A stretch of 64,000 bases of DNA. Source: JBEVOS01 sp044226655. Lineage in GTDB: Bacteria; Pseudomonadota; Alphaproteobacteria; Caulobacterales; Aquidulcibacteraceae. This document shows, one piece after another, positions 34,879 to 44,141 of the stretch; position 1 is the first letter of the stretch, and the number at the start of each line of letters is the position of its first letter. Below the pieces are notes generated by a model. That model worked only from the letters and a program-made list of their open reading frames with translations, ran no database searches and had not been told where the DNA came from. The DNA lies in the NCBI GenBank assembly GCA_044226655.1, contig JBGAGO010000007.1, forward strand, positions 62,001 through 126,000. Reading direction: 5' to 3'. The translations under genes were made by a program, and so were the position numbers.

Positions 34879-37800
34879 AGCCGGTGCAGCCTCTCCCACG
34901 CGCGCACGGCTTCCGCGTCGCGCGGCGTGATGTCGGGATAAGCGGGATCAGCGGTCGCGGGATCGAAATATTTCCACGAGCGCGCGCATTTCACGCCGGG
35001 GGCTTTCTCCACGACCACGGCGAGCCCTGGCGCATCGGGCGTGCGAAACGCGTCGGCAGGTCCGTCGCCGGCTTGGAGCGTCAGCCCGCTGGTGATGCAT
35101 AGCTCCGCGAAATCCGCACCGCTCATCAGCGCGCGCAAGGACGCATCCGCGACGTAGACGATCGGCGCAGCCTCCAGCGACGCGCCGATCAGCTTGTCGC
35201 GCCGCGCGATCTCAAGCGCGCCCGTGACGGCGCTGCGCGCCGCGCGCAGGCGCGCCACCTCAACCGCGACATCCTCATCCCGCCACGAGGCCGGCGTTTC
35301 CGGGAACGTGCGCAGATGCACGCTCACATCATCGGGGAAGCGCGTCAGCCAAGCTTCTTCCGTCGTGAACGGCATCAGCGGCGCGAGCCACGCCGTGAGG
35401 CGCGAAAACACCTCATCCAGCGCGCTGCGGCAAGCGCGGCGGCGCAAGCTGTGCGGCGCATCGCAGTAGAGCGCGTCCTTGCGCACATCGACATAGAACG
35501 CCGACAGATCGACATTGCAGAATTCGACGATCGCCGAGAGCGCCTTGCGGAATTCGTAGGTCTCGTAGGCGGCGCGCACCTCGCCATCGATTTCGGCCAA
35601 GCGATGCAGCAGCCAGCGTTCGAGCAGGGGAACGCCTTCTCCTCCCCCGTTTACGGGGGAGGTGGACGGCGAAGCCGGCCGGAGGGGGGAGAAGCGGCCT
35701 GGGGGGGAGCATTTAAGCGCTCGCTCTCATCAAAACCCTTCAGCGCGCCCAAGAGATAGCGCAACGTGTTGCGCAGCTTGCGGTACGTCTCCGAGCTTTG
35801 CTCGAAGATGGTTTTGCCGACGCGCAGCTCGTCGCGATAATCGGCGGCCGCCACCAGCAGGCGGAAAATCTCGATGCCGTACTGCTTCTGCACCTCTTGC
35901 GGCTCGACGCCATTGCCGAGCGATTTGGACATTTTGCGCCCGTCTTCGGCGACGCAGAAGCCGTAGGTGATCGTCGCCTCATAGGGCGCGCGCCCGCGCG
36001 TCACGCAGCTTTCGAGCAGCGAGGATTGGAACCAGCCGCGGTGCTGATCGGCGCCTTCGAGATAGACGTCGGCAGGATAAGGCAGGCTGTCGCGCGTGTT
36101 CAGCACGAAGGCGTGCGTGCAGCCGCTGTCGAACCAGACATCGAGGATGTCTTCGACCTTTTCGTACTCCTCGGCCTTGTGCTTGTTTCCGAGAAATTCC
36201 TGCGCCGGCGTCGACCACCAGACATCCGCCCCGCCCTTCTCCATCGCGGCGACGATGCGCGCATCGACTTCATCATCCATCAGGATGGCGCCGCTCTGTT
36301 TGTTGACGAACATGGCCAGCGGCACGCCCCAATTGCGCTGGCGCGACACCAGCCAATCGGGCCGATCCTCCACCATCGCCTTGATGCGGTTCTTATCGCG
36401 CTCGTCCTTGAGCCGATGCTGGCCCCAATCGACGCGTTCGATTTCGCTCAAGCAGATTTCGCGGAGCGTTTTGCCATCGCGAAACGTTTTGTCGAGCGCG
36501 ACGAACCATTGCGGCGTGGCGCGGAAGATCAGCGGCGCGCGCGAGCGCCAGGAATGCGGATAGGAGTGCGTGAGCTTGCCGCGCGCCAAGAGCGCGCGCG
36601 CCTCGATCAGCGCCTTGATGACGGCCTCGTTGGCGGGGCCTTCCTTGCCCTGGTTCTTGCCCTCAAGCTGGATGATCTCCAGACCTTCGAAGCCTGGCGC
36701 CTCGTTCGTCAGGCGCCCGTCTTCATCGACGGTGTAGGGAATGTCTTTCTGCGAGTGGCCGGTCGCGAGCCAAATATTGAAATCGTCCGCCCCATGCCCC
36801 GGCGCCGTGTGCACAAAGCCCGTGCCCGCATCATCCGTGACGTGATCGCCGGCGAGCAGCGGCACATCGAACGCGTAACGCGCCAATGCTCCCCCGTTTA
36901 CGGGGGAGCTGTCATGTGCAGCATGACTGAGGGGGGAACCGTCGCGCCGGGGGGGGGCCCCGCCGCGCCACGCGCGCAACGGATGCGCGCAAACCATTCC
37001 GCTGGGATCGAAATCCGCGAGCCGCGTCCAACTCGCCGCCTTTGCATTCTTCAGCGCATCTTCCGCAAGCTTGTCCGCCAGCGCGAGCCTATCGCCGACT
37101 TTCACCCACGGCTCGAATTTCAAATTCTCTTCGAGCGCGGTGATTTCGTAGACGCCGTAGGCGACGGTCTTCGAAAAGCTGATCGCGCGATTGCCGGGGA
37201 TCGTCCACGGCGTCGTCGTCCAGATGACGATCGACACGTCCGCATCACCGCCTTTCGCGATCGGAAACTTCACCCAGATCGTCGGGCTCGTCTTCTCCGC
37301 GTATTCAACCTCCGCTTCCGCGAGCGAGGTGCGCTCCACCGGGCTCCACATCACCGGCTTCACGCCGCGATAAACGAGGCCCGTGCGCACGACTTTCAGG
37401 AATTCGCGCGCGATGGCGGCTTCAGCCGCGAAGCTCATCGTCGAATAATAATGCGCCCAATCGCCTTCGATGCCGAGGCGGCGAAATTCGTCGCGCTGCT
37501 GAGGGATCCATTTATCGGCGTAAGCGCGGCAGGCGGCGCGGAATTCGACGGCGCGGACGTCCTGCTTCTTGCGCCCCTTGGCGCGAAAGTCCTCTTCGAC
37601 CTTCCATTCGATTGGCAGGCCGTGGCAATCCCAGCCCGGCACGTAATCGGCGTTGAAGCCCATCATCTGCCGCGTGCGGACGACGAAATCCTTGAGGATC
37701 TTGTTTTCGGCGTGGCCGATATGGATCGGGCCGTTCGCGTAAGGCGGGCCGTCGTGCAGCACGAAGGTCTTGCGCCCCTTCGCGGCCTCGCGGAGCTTTT

Positions 37801-37954
37801 GATAGAGCCCGATCTCGTCCCAGCGCTTGATCCATTCGGGCTCGCGCGTCGGCAGGCCCGCGCGCATCGGGAACGAGGTTTCGGGAAGGAACAGGGTATC
37901 GCGATAATCGCGCCCCTTTGCGGCGTCAGCCACGGGCGAATCTCCAGCACTCAT
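34875..37954 (-). CDS. ileS: Isoleucyl-tRNA synthetase, split by an apparent frameshift and carrying two repeat insertions
   Basis: Charges tRNA-Ile. The N-terminal 767 residues (37954 down to 35651) hold the HIGH motif (PIHIGHAENK), the CP1 editing domain (AGTGFVHTAPGHG) and KMSKS (DGRKMSKSLGNG). The anticodon-binding part continues in another frame (34875-35600 and upstream to about 35690: VPLLERWLLHRLAEIDGEVR). The first frame ends at a TAA (35651-35653) inside a palindromic repeat. One extra base in the C7 run (35701-35707) would join both parts. The gene is essential, so a base error in the sequence, or less likely a -1 slip, is more plausible than true loss. A second arm (36888-36940) is in frame in the editing domain. 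Confidence 0.92.
35641..35693. repeat. Single repeat arm inside ileS, next to the frameshift
   Basis: The hairpin CTCCCCC-GTTTAC-GGGGGAG (35642-35661) is followed by GTGGACGGC-gaa-GCCGGCC and GGAGGGGGG. This is the arm type that begins AGGTGG. The TAA that ends the first ileS frame is inside the palindrome. In the frame of the downstream part the arm is read SPLRPASPSTSPVNGGGEG without a stop. Confidence 0.88.
36888..36940. repeat. Single repeat arm inside the editing domain region of ileS
   Basis: The hairpin CTCCCCC-GTTTAC-GGGGGAG (36889-36908) is followed by GTCATG-tgcag-CATGAC and the tail TGAGGGGGGAACC. This is the arm type that begins AGCTGTC. On the ileS strand it is read GSPLSHAAHDSSPVNGGA (about residues 338-355), just before the conserved AGDHVTDDAGTG. 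A run of nine G follows at 36949-36957. Confidence 0.88.
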
Positions 37955-38078
37955 TCAGGCAATAGCAGACCTTCCCGGTCCCGCGGAGCTTGGGCTCACA
38001 CGCGGGCCGGGCGCAGAATTCGTATCGCGCGGCAAGGCTGCATGGGGCGGATGTAGCGCCTTGCGGAACCAAAGCCAA

Positions 38079-38178
38079 CGCTTCCCGGCCGAAGCGAAGC
38101 GGAGAGCCGGGACCTAGAGCAAGTCCAGCGACCTTCGCCCTGGGTCCCGGCTCGCGCCTTCGGCGTGGCCGGGAAGCG
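38079..38178. repeat. Two-armed CCCGG-type palindromic element between ileS and the MBL gene
   Basis: CGCTTCCCGGC at 38079 pairs with GCCGGGAAGCG ending at 38178, and inner segments AGCCGGGACC and GGTCCCGGCT... pair again; a GCGAAGC motif lies at 38094-38100. It belongs to the same class as 31785-31887 and here stands between divergent genes. Confidence 0.7.
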
Positions 38179-38215
38179 TGGTGCGCGGGGATAAGGCTTG
38201 CGCTAGCATTGGCCC

Positions 38216-38881
38216 ATGTCCCCGCCCCTCCACGCCATGATCATTCCGGTGACGCCGCTGCAGCAGAACACCTCGCTGGTCTGGTGCGCGGCGACCAAGA
38301 AGGCGGCGTTTATCGATCCGGGCGGGGATATTCCGCGGCTCCTCAAAGGCTACGCGCAGGCCCAGCAAGCGCACGGGATCGAGCTTGAGAAGATCCTGCT
38401 CACCCACGGCCATCTCGATCATGCGGGCGCGGCCGCCGAGCTCAAGGAGCGCTTCGGCGCGCCCGTCGAAGGCCCGCACCGCGAGGAGCAATATCTGCTC
38501 GACAGCTTGGGCGAACAGGGCGCGCGCTATGGCATGGAGGCCCGCCCCGTCACGCCCGACCGCTGGCTGGAGGACGGCGATTTGGTCCAGCTCGGCGCCA
38601 TCGGCTTCGACGTCGTTCATTGCCCCGGCCACACGCCGGGCCACGTCGTTTTCGTGCAAAAGGAGAGCCGCTTCGCCTTTGTGGGCGATGTCCTCTTCCA
38701 GGGCTCGATCGGGCGCACCGATTTCGCGCGCGGCGACCAGGGGGCGCTGATCTCCTCGATCCGGGACAAGCTGTTCCCGCTGGGCGACGACATCCGCTTC
38801 CTGCCCGGCCACGGCCCGATTTCGAGCTTCGGCCAGGAACGGCAGACCAACCCTTACGTCGCAGACGTCCTGTTCGACTAG
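38216..38881 (+). CDS. MBL-fold metallo-hydrolase (glyoxalase II-like)
   Basis: A 221-residue hydrolase of the metallo-beta-lactamase fold. The metal ligands are THGHLDHAGAA (HxHxDH), CPGHTPGH, GDVLF and PGHGP. The length and the terminal motif GPISSFGQERQTNP match the short glyoxalase II-like YcbL group, which can act on S-lactoylglutathione or similar thioesters; the true substrate is not known. It begins 37 bp after a palindromic element. A degenerate piece of the GTGAGTAG-type repeat follows its stop, before the glutathione peroxidase gene. Confidence 0.9.
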   Translation: MSPPLHAMIIPVTPLQQNTSLVWCAATKKAAFIDPGGDIPRLLKGYAQAQQAHGIELEKILLTHGHLDHAGAAAELKERFGAPVEGPHREEQYLLDSLGEQGARYGMEARPVTPDRWLEDGDLVQLGAIGFDVVHCPGHTPGHVVFVQKESRFAFVGDVLFQGSIGRTDFARGDQGALISSIRDKLFPLGDDIRFLPGHGPISSFGQERQTNPYVADVLFD

Positions 38882-38960
38882 GCAGTAGGCAATAGGACGA
38901 GAAGGCAGTAGAGGGCCGGTGACGGCCGCCCTATTTCGCTGGGCCCGCGGTGACAAAACC

Positions 38961-39467
38961 ATGACCACAGCCCACGATTTCTCGTTCACCAAGCTCGCTT
39001 CGGGCGAGCCGCTGAACCTTTCCGATTACGCCGGCAAGGCCGTGCTGATCGTGAACGTGGCGAGCGCGTGCGGGCTGACGCCGCAATATCGCGATCTCGA
39101 AGCGCTCTATCAGGCCAAGGCGAAAAAGGGCCTCGTCGTGCTCGGCGCGCCCTGCAACGATTTCGGCGCGCAGGAGAGCGGCAGCGAGAGCGAGATCGGC
39201 GCGTTCTGCGATACGAATTATCACGTCACCTTTCCGATGACGGGCAAGGTCGACATCGTCGCCGCCGACAAGCGCCATCCGTTCTACGCCTGGATCGCCA
39301 AGGAGCTGGGCGAAGAGGCGCTGCCGCGCTGGAACTTCCACAAATATCTGATCGGCAAGGATGGGCGCCTGATCGAAAGCTTCGGCTCCAAGGAAGCGCC
39401 GCTGTCGCCCGAATTGGTCAGCGCGATCGCGCGCGAATTGAACGGCGCGGCGAGCTCCGCCGCTTAA
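38961..39467 (+). CDS. Glutathione peroxidase family protein (Cys type)
   Basis: A 168-residue thiol peroxidase. It has VNVASACGLTPQY with the peroxidatic Cys at residue 37 (Cys, not selenocysteine), the APCNDFGAQE block with the Gln of the active site, and the RWNFHKYLIGKDGR block with Trp and Asn. Reduction by thioredoxin instead of glutathione is common for this family. The ATG at 38961 is chosen over an upstream in-frame codon at 38919, which adds unrelated residues. The stop overlaps the end of the emrB-like gene by 4 bp on the opposite strand. Confidence 0.92.
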   Translation: MTTAHDFSFTKLASGEPLNLSDYAGKAVLIVNVASACGLTPQYRDLEALYQAKAKKGLVVLGAPCNDFGAQESGSESEIGAFCDTNYHVTFPMTGKVDIVAADKRHPFYAWIAKELGEEALPRWNFHKYLIGKDGRLIESFGSKEAPLSPELVSAIARELNGAASSAA

Positions 39468-41047
39468 TGCGCTTCGCGTAAAGCCGCCGCGGCCTGCGGC
39501 GAGGGCGCGCTCGGCGCGCGCCGCATCAGCCACATGAAGCCCGAACCGACGACGAGAATAAGCCCCAGAAACGCGAACTGATCGTTGAACGCCATCACCA
39601 GCGCTTCGCGGTCGAGCAGCATGGAATATTGCATCAGCGCGCGCCGGTGCGGCTCGGAAGCGCCCGTGCTCTCCATCCAGCTCTGGAAGCCGCCGATCAT
39701 GCCCTGCACATGCACATCGCCCATGCTCGCATTGGCGTAGAGGTCCTGGCGGTGCTGGAAATAGCTCTTGGCCTGCACGCTGGAGAGAATGGCCAGGCCC
39801 AGCGCGCCGCCGAGATTGCGGCAGAGATTGAAGAGCCCCGTGCCGGTCTGCATCAGCTGCGGCGGCAGCGATTGCATGGCCGGCTGCATGATGGCCATGA
39901 ACGTCATCATCATGCCCACGCCGCGCAGCACTTGCGGCCACACGAATTCGGCAAAATCGCTCTGCGCCGTCATATGCGATTGCATCCAGCACGAGGCGGC
40001 GATGATCAGAAAACCCAGGAAGCCGAACGGCCTTAAATCCGGAATCTGCCGCATGAAGCGGCCCATGATCGGCGCGAAGAACATCATGGTGAGGCCCTGC
40101 GCCCACATCATGTGGCCGATCTGTTCGGCGTTCATGCCGCGGATTTCGCCGAGAAACAGCGGCTGAAGAAAGATCGGCCCAAAGATCGCGAGTCCGACGA
40201 CGAAGCCGAGCACGGTGCCGATGGCGAAAGTGGGCACGGTGAACGGTCTGAGATCGACGATCGGCACCTCGCGCGTCAGCGCGCGCCAGAAGAAGATGAA
40301 GGCGCCGGTGATCGACATGATGGTCCAGAAGATGATCTCGGACGATCTGAACCAGCCCTCGCCCGTGCCCTCCTCCAGCACATATTCGAGCGACCCCAGA
40401 AACAGCGCGAGCCCGATCAGGCCGATGAAATCGATGCGCTTCAGCGTGGCCAGATCGAAGCGGCCGATCTTCATGTTGTTCCACACCAGGAACGCGATCA
40501 GGATCGAGGGGATGATGTTGATCGAGAAGAGCGCGCGCCAGCCGAGATGTTCGGCGATATAGCCGCCGAGCGAGGGCCCGATCGTGGGCGCGAGCGTTGA
40601 GACGAGGCCCACCATCGAGCCCGCCATCGCTTGGGAGCGCTGCGGGAAAACGACATAGAGCGTCGCCATCGTGGTCGGCACCATGGCCGCGCCCACGAAG
40701 CCCTGAATGCAGCGGAACAAGATGAGCGAGGTCATGTCCCACGAGATCGCGCACGCGAAGCTCGCCGCGCCGAAACTCAGCGCCGCGATCGTGACCAGCA
40801 GACGCGTGCCGAGCGCGCGGCCGAGAAAGCCCGACAGCGGAATCCCGATCACCTCGGAGATCAGATAGCCGGTCTGCACCCAGGAGATTTCATCGCGGCT
40901 CGCCGATACGCCGGCCTGAATCTCGCCGATGGCGCTCGCGACGATCTGCACGTCCAGCAGCGCCATGAAATTCCCAAACATCATGGCGAGGAAGCCGATC
41001 CAGATCCCGAGCGGGATCCGATCGCCTTCCTGGAACATGGTCGTCAT
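39464..41047 (-). CDS. DHA2 (EmrB/QacA) family drug efflux transporter
   Basis: A 527-residue major facilitator protein with 14 predicted membrane helices. Typical EmrB features are FMALLDVQIVASAIGEIQAG in helix 1, WVQTGYLISEVIGIPLSGFL and MVPTTMATLYVVFP. It begins 4 bp inside the end of the HlyD-type gene (ATGA), giving an emrAB-type operon in which the membrane fusion protein links this pump to an outer-membrane channel. No outer-membrane channel gene is adjacent. It is probably controlled by the divergent TetR gene. Confidence 0.94.
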   Translation of the reverse strand: MTTMFQEGDRIPLGIWIGFLAMMFGNFMALLDVQIVASAIGEIQAGVSASRDEISWVQTGYLISEVIGIPLSGFLGRALGTRLLVTIAALSFGAASFACAISWDMTSLILFRCIQGFVGAAMVPTTMATLYVVFPQRSQAMAGSMVGLVSTLAPTIGPSLGGYIAEHLGWRALFSINIIPSILIAFLVWNNMKIGRFDLATLKRIDFIGLIGLALFLGSLEYVLEEGTGEGWFRSSEIIFWTIMSITGAFIFFWRALTREVPIVDLRPFTVPTFAIGTVLGFVVGLAIFGPIFLQPLFLGEIRGMNAEQIGHMMWAQGLTMMFFAPIMGRFMRQIPDLRPFGFLGFLIIAASCWMQSHMTAQSDFAEFVWPQVLRGVGMMMTFMAIMQPAMQSLPPQLMQTGTGLFNLCRNLGGALGLAILSSVQAKSYFQHRQDLYANASMGDVHVQGMIGGFQSWMESTGASEPHRRALMQYSMLLDREALVMAFNDQFAFLGLILVVGSGFMWLMRRAPSAPSPQAAAALREAH

Positions 41048-42027
41048 GGGCGCGTATCGACCGTGACCGTGGCCGAAAGCCCGGGCCGCAGATTGCCGGC
41101 GCGCGCGACATCGGCTGCGTCGAGCCGGATGCGCACCGGCACGCGCTGGACGATTTTGGTGAAATTGCCCGTCGCCGTATCCATCGGAATGATCGAGAAC
41201 TCCGAGCCCGAGGCCGGCGAAAGCGAATCCACCACGCCATGCAAAGTCAGGCCGCGATCGACGTCGGGGCGGACGCTGGCGCGCTGGCCTGGACGGATAT
41301 GCGCCAGCTGCGTCTCCTTGAAATTCGCCACCACATAGATCGCATTGAGCGGCACGACCGCGAGCAACGGCGCGCCCGGCTGCACGAATTGCCCCACGCG
41401 CACTTCGCGGTCGCCGATCACGCCGCCGATCGGCGCGCGCAGCACCGTGCGTTCAAGATCGAGTTCGCGCGCCGCCAAACGCGCGCGCGCAGCTTCCACT
41501 GCCGCGCTCGCCGCCGAGGCGTCTCCGCCCATCGCCGCGGCGCGCGCTTCGATCTGCTGCATGCCGGCGTCCGACAGCACGCCCGAACGCGCCAACGGCC
41601 GGTAGCGCGCAAGATCGGCGGCCGCGAGCGCGCGCTGGGCGCCGACAGAGCGCAATTGCGCTTCGGCCTGCGCGAGATCGGCGCGCGCCTGCGCGACAGC
41701 GGCCTCGTAATCGGACGCATCGAGACGCAGCAAAACATCGCCCGGCTGGACCGGCTGATTGTCCTGCACGGGCAGCTCGCGCACGTAGCCGGTCACCTTG
41801 GCGGCGATGACGGAAATGTCGGCGCGGACATAGGCGTTGTCGGTGGTCGCCTGGAAGCGCCCGACCGTCCACCAGTTCACGCCGCCCGCGCTCAGCAGCA
41901 GAACGAAGATCGCGGCCGCGCCGAGCATCACCCGCTCGGTCGTGCTGCGCCGCGCCCACCAGCTGGGCTTACGCGTCACCTCGGCCGCCGGCGATTCCCC
42001 CTGTCGAAGCCCGACATCGTCCGGCAT
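41044..42027 (-). CDS. HlyD/EmrA family membrane fusion protein
   Basis: A 327-residue periplasmic adaptor. A single N-terminal membrane helix (about residues 35-55: VMLGAAAIFVLLLSAGGVNWW) is followed by the lipoyl-like half DNAYVRADISVIAAKVTGYV, an alpha-helical hairpin (about 95-190) and the second half GVIGDREVRVGQFVQPGAPL. The ATG at 42027 is preferred over one at 42078, which would overlap the AT-rich regulatory region. It is first in the operon with the emrB-like gene. Confidence 0.92.
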   Translation of the reverse strand: MPDDVGLRQGESPAAEVTRKPSWWARRSTTERVMLGAAAIFVLLLSAGGVNWWTVGRFQATTDNAYVRADISVIAAKVTGYVRELPVQDNQPVQPGDVLLRLDASDYEAAVAQARADLAQAEAQLRSVGAQRALAAADLARYRPLARSGVLSDAGMQQIEARAAAMGGDASAASAAVEAARARLAARELDLERTVLRAPIGGVIGDREVRVGQFVQPGAPLLAVVPLNAIYVVANFKETQLAHIRPGQRASVRPDVDRGLTLHGVVDSLSPASGSEFSIIPMDTATGNFTKIVQRVPVRIRLDAADVARAGNLRPGLSATVTVDTRP

Positions 42028-42091
42028 TCGTCCAATCCTCCCCGGCCTCTTCCGCGAGGATATCGCGAAAATACACAACGGATACTTGCTG

Positions 42092-42136
42092 TTGTAACAA
42101 TGACTACTGTGCGTACAAGTGTATGTCTATTTACAC
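42092..42136. promoter_or_regulatory. Candidate TetR operator region between emrA-like and tetR-like genes
   Basis: A clearly AT-richer stretch in the divergent gap holds the near-perfect palindrome TTGT-A-ACAA (42092-42100) and the inverted repeat GTGTA-N8-TACAC (42119-42136). Divergent TetR regulators usually bind such sites in the shared promoter. Which repeat is used cannot be told. Confidence 0.45.
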
Positions 42137-42209
42137 AGACGGCATAGGGTATAATCTCCGCGGTTACGTCACGAGAGCGCCATAATGCTCCGGGCGCGGG
42201 GAGGCCAAA

Positions 42210-42869
42210 ATGACGGAAACTGGCGGGCAAGCCGTCCTAAGCGAGTCGCGCATCAAGCCGCTGTCACGGGGCGAACAGAGGCGCAGAGCCTTTCTCGACG
42301 CCGCCAATGATGTGTTCCTGGAATACGGCTACGAGGCGGCCAGCGTGAACGAGGTCGTGCGGCGGGCGGGCGGCTCGCTGGCCACGCTCTACTCGCAATT
42401 CGGCAACAAGGACGGCCTGTTCTGGGCCATGATCGAGGAAGCGACCTCGACATTCAGCGAAGCGCTCGCGGAATCGATCGAGCCGGTGCGCCCGCTCGAA
42501 GACGGCCTGCAAATCGTCGGCGAGCAATATCTGCAGCGCATCCTGATGCCGCGCTCGCTCGCTTTGTTCCGGATCATCGTCGGCGAAGCCCACAAATTCC
42601 CGGAAATGGCCCGCCGCTTCTTCGCCAAAGGGCCAGACCAAGTGCGGGCCTCGGTGGCGGATTATCTCGTCAAGCGCGCGCCCATCGAAGGGCTCAACAT
42701 GACGCCGGCGCAGGCCGAGCTCGATGGCGCGTTCTTCTGCGACATGGTCCGCGCGCGCCACCATTATCGCTCGCTGTGCGACGATGAGTACAAGCTCAGC
42801 GACGCCGATATCCGGGCCCATGTGAAAGCGGTCGTCAGCCGCTTCCTCAACGGGGTGCGCGCCCGCTAA
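42210..42869 (+). CDS. TetR/AcrR family transcriptional regulator
   Basis: A 219-residue regulator with an N-terminal TetR helix-turn-helix (FLDAANDVFLEYGYEAASVN, VVRRAGGSLATLYSQFGNKD) and a C-terminal ligand domain of the AefR-like type (FRIIVGEAHKFPEMARRFF). A GGGGAGG ribosome binding site precedes the ATG. It is divergent from the emrAB-like efflux operon, so it most likely represses that operon. It is followed after 8 bp by an aminotransferase gene in the same direction. Confidence 0.93.
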   Translation: MTETGGQAVLSESRIKPLSRGEQRRRAFLDAANDVFLEYGYEAASVNEVVRRAGGSLATLYSQFGNKDGLFWAMIEEATSTFSEALAESIEPVRPLEDGLQIVGEQYLQRILMPRSLALFRIIVGEAHKFPEMARRFFAKGPDQVRASVADYLVKRAPIEGLNMTPAQAELDGAFFCDMVRARHHYRSLCDDEYKLSDADIRAHVKAVVSRFLNGVRAR

Positions 42870-42877
42870 GACAGGGC

Positions 42878-44029
42878 ATGAAGAGACATTCCTCGCGGGC
42901 CGACATCGCGCCCTTTCTGGCGATGGAGATGGCCCGCGAGGCCGATAGGCGCGCCCAGGCGGGCGAACGCATCGTGCGCTTCGATGTCGGCCAGCCCTTC
43001 GTCGGCGCCCCTGTGCGCGCGACCGACGCCGTGCGCGAAGCCTTGGGCAAGCACGTGCTGGGCTATAGCGGCGGGCTCGGCCTAATGAGCCTGCGGCGCA
43101 AAATCTCAGCGCACTACCGCGCCAAGCATGACCTCGACATTCCCGCCGAGCGGATCGTGGTGACGACCGGCGCATCGGGCGCGTTCACGCTGGCCTTCCT
43201 GGCCTTGTTCGACAGCGGCGATCGCGTGGCCCTCGCCTCGCCCGGCTATCCGCCCTATCGCCACATCCTCACCGCGCTCGGCATGAGGCCCGCTCTGATC
43301 GCGGCGCAGCAGAACGAGAAATTCCAGCTCGCGCCGCATCATCTCGATGAGCTCGCCGCGCAAGGCCCGCTCGCCGGCGCGCTGGTGGCGAGCCCCGCCA
43401 ATCCCACCGGCTCGGCGCTTTCGCTGGAAGAATTGCGTGCGCTCGCGGCCAAGGCGCGTGCGCTGAACTGCGCTTTGGTGTCCGACGAAATCTATCACGG
43501 CCTCAGCTATGGCGCGCCGACGCCGAGCGCGCTGGCGGTCGATGACGACGTGATCGTCGTCAATTCCTTCTCCAAATATTGGGCGATGACGGGCTGGCGG
43601 GTCGGCTGGATCGTGGCCCCGGAAGCGCTCATCGCGCCGATCGAACGGCTGGCGCAGAACCTCACCATCGGCCCGCCCACGCCTTCGCAGATCGCCGCCG
43701 CCGCCGCGCTCGACGCCGACGATGAATGCGAAGAGCGCCGCGCGGTTTACGCCGCCAACCGGCGCGTGCTGCTCGAAGCGCTGCCGAAGATCGGGCTCGC
43801 GCCCGTGGCGCCGCCCGATGGCGCTTTCTATATGCTGCTCGACATCAGCGCTCACGATGCGGACAGCGCGCATTTCTGCCAGCGCGCGCTCGATGAAATC
43901 GGCGTGGCGCTGACGGCCGGACGCGATTTCGATGAAGCGCGCGGCGCGCACTGGGTGCGCCTCGCCTTCGCACGCGAGACCGCGGAGGTCGAAGACGGCG
44001 TTGCGCGCCTGGCGCGTTGGCTGGCCTGA
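42878..44029 (+). CDS. Pyridoxal phosphate-dependent aminotransferase (class I/II)
   Basis: A 383-residue fold-type I aminotransferase of the aspartate aminotransferase superfamily. The PLP Lys is in NSFSKYWAMTGWRVGW, with the family marks YSGGLGLMSLRRKI, SPANPTGSALS, VSDEIYHGLSYG and the C-terminal Arg in WVRLAFARE. Substrate specificity cannot be read from the sequence. It follows the TetR gene by 8 bp and may be read with it, although no functional link is obvious. Confidence 0.92.
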   Translation: MKRHSSRADIAPFLAMEMAREADRRAQAGERIVRFDVGQPFVGAPVRATDAVREALGKHVLGYSGGLGLMSLRRKISAHYRAKHDLDIPAERIVVTTGASGAFTLAFLALFDSGDRVALASPGYPPYRHILTALGMRPALIAAQQNEKFQLAPHHLDELAAQGPLAGALVASPANPTGSALSLEELRALAAKARALNCALVSDEIYHGLSYGAPTPSALAVDDDVIVVNSFSKYWAMTGWRVGWIVAPEALIAPIERLAQNLTIGPPTPSQIAAAAALDADDECEERRAVYAANRRVLLEALPKIGLAPVAPPDGAFYMLLDISAHDADSAHFCQRALDEIGVALTAGRDFDEARGAHWVRLAFARETAEVEDGVARLARWLA

Positions 44030-44141
44030 ACGCAGCACAGCGCGCCGTTCAGGCGTCGTTCAGATACGGTTCAGGTCGTGCGCTTCACGGTGCAGGCTTG
44101 CGAGTGGCGTGACCGGAAATATCCGCGCACGGGAGACCCGA

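Noticed and set aside
36949..36957. A run of nine G in ileS considered as a second frameshift
   Set aside because: The same reading frame gives IleRS-like sequence on both sides of the run (CAHPLRAW before, YAFDVPLLAGDHV after), so the count fits the frame.
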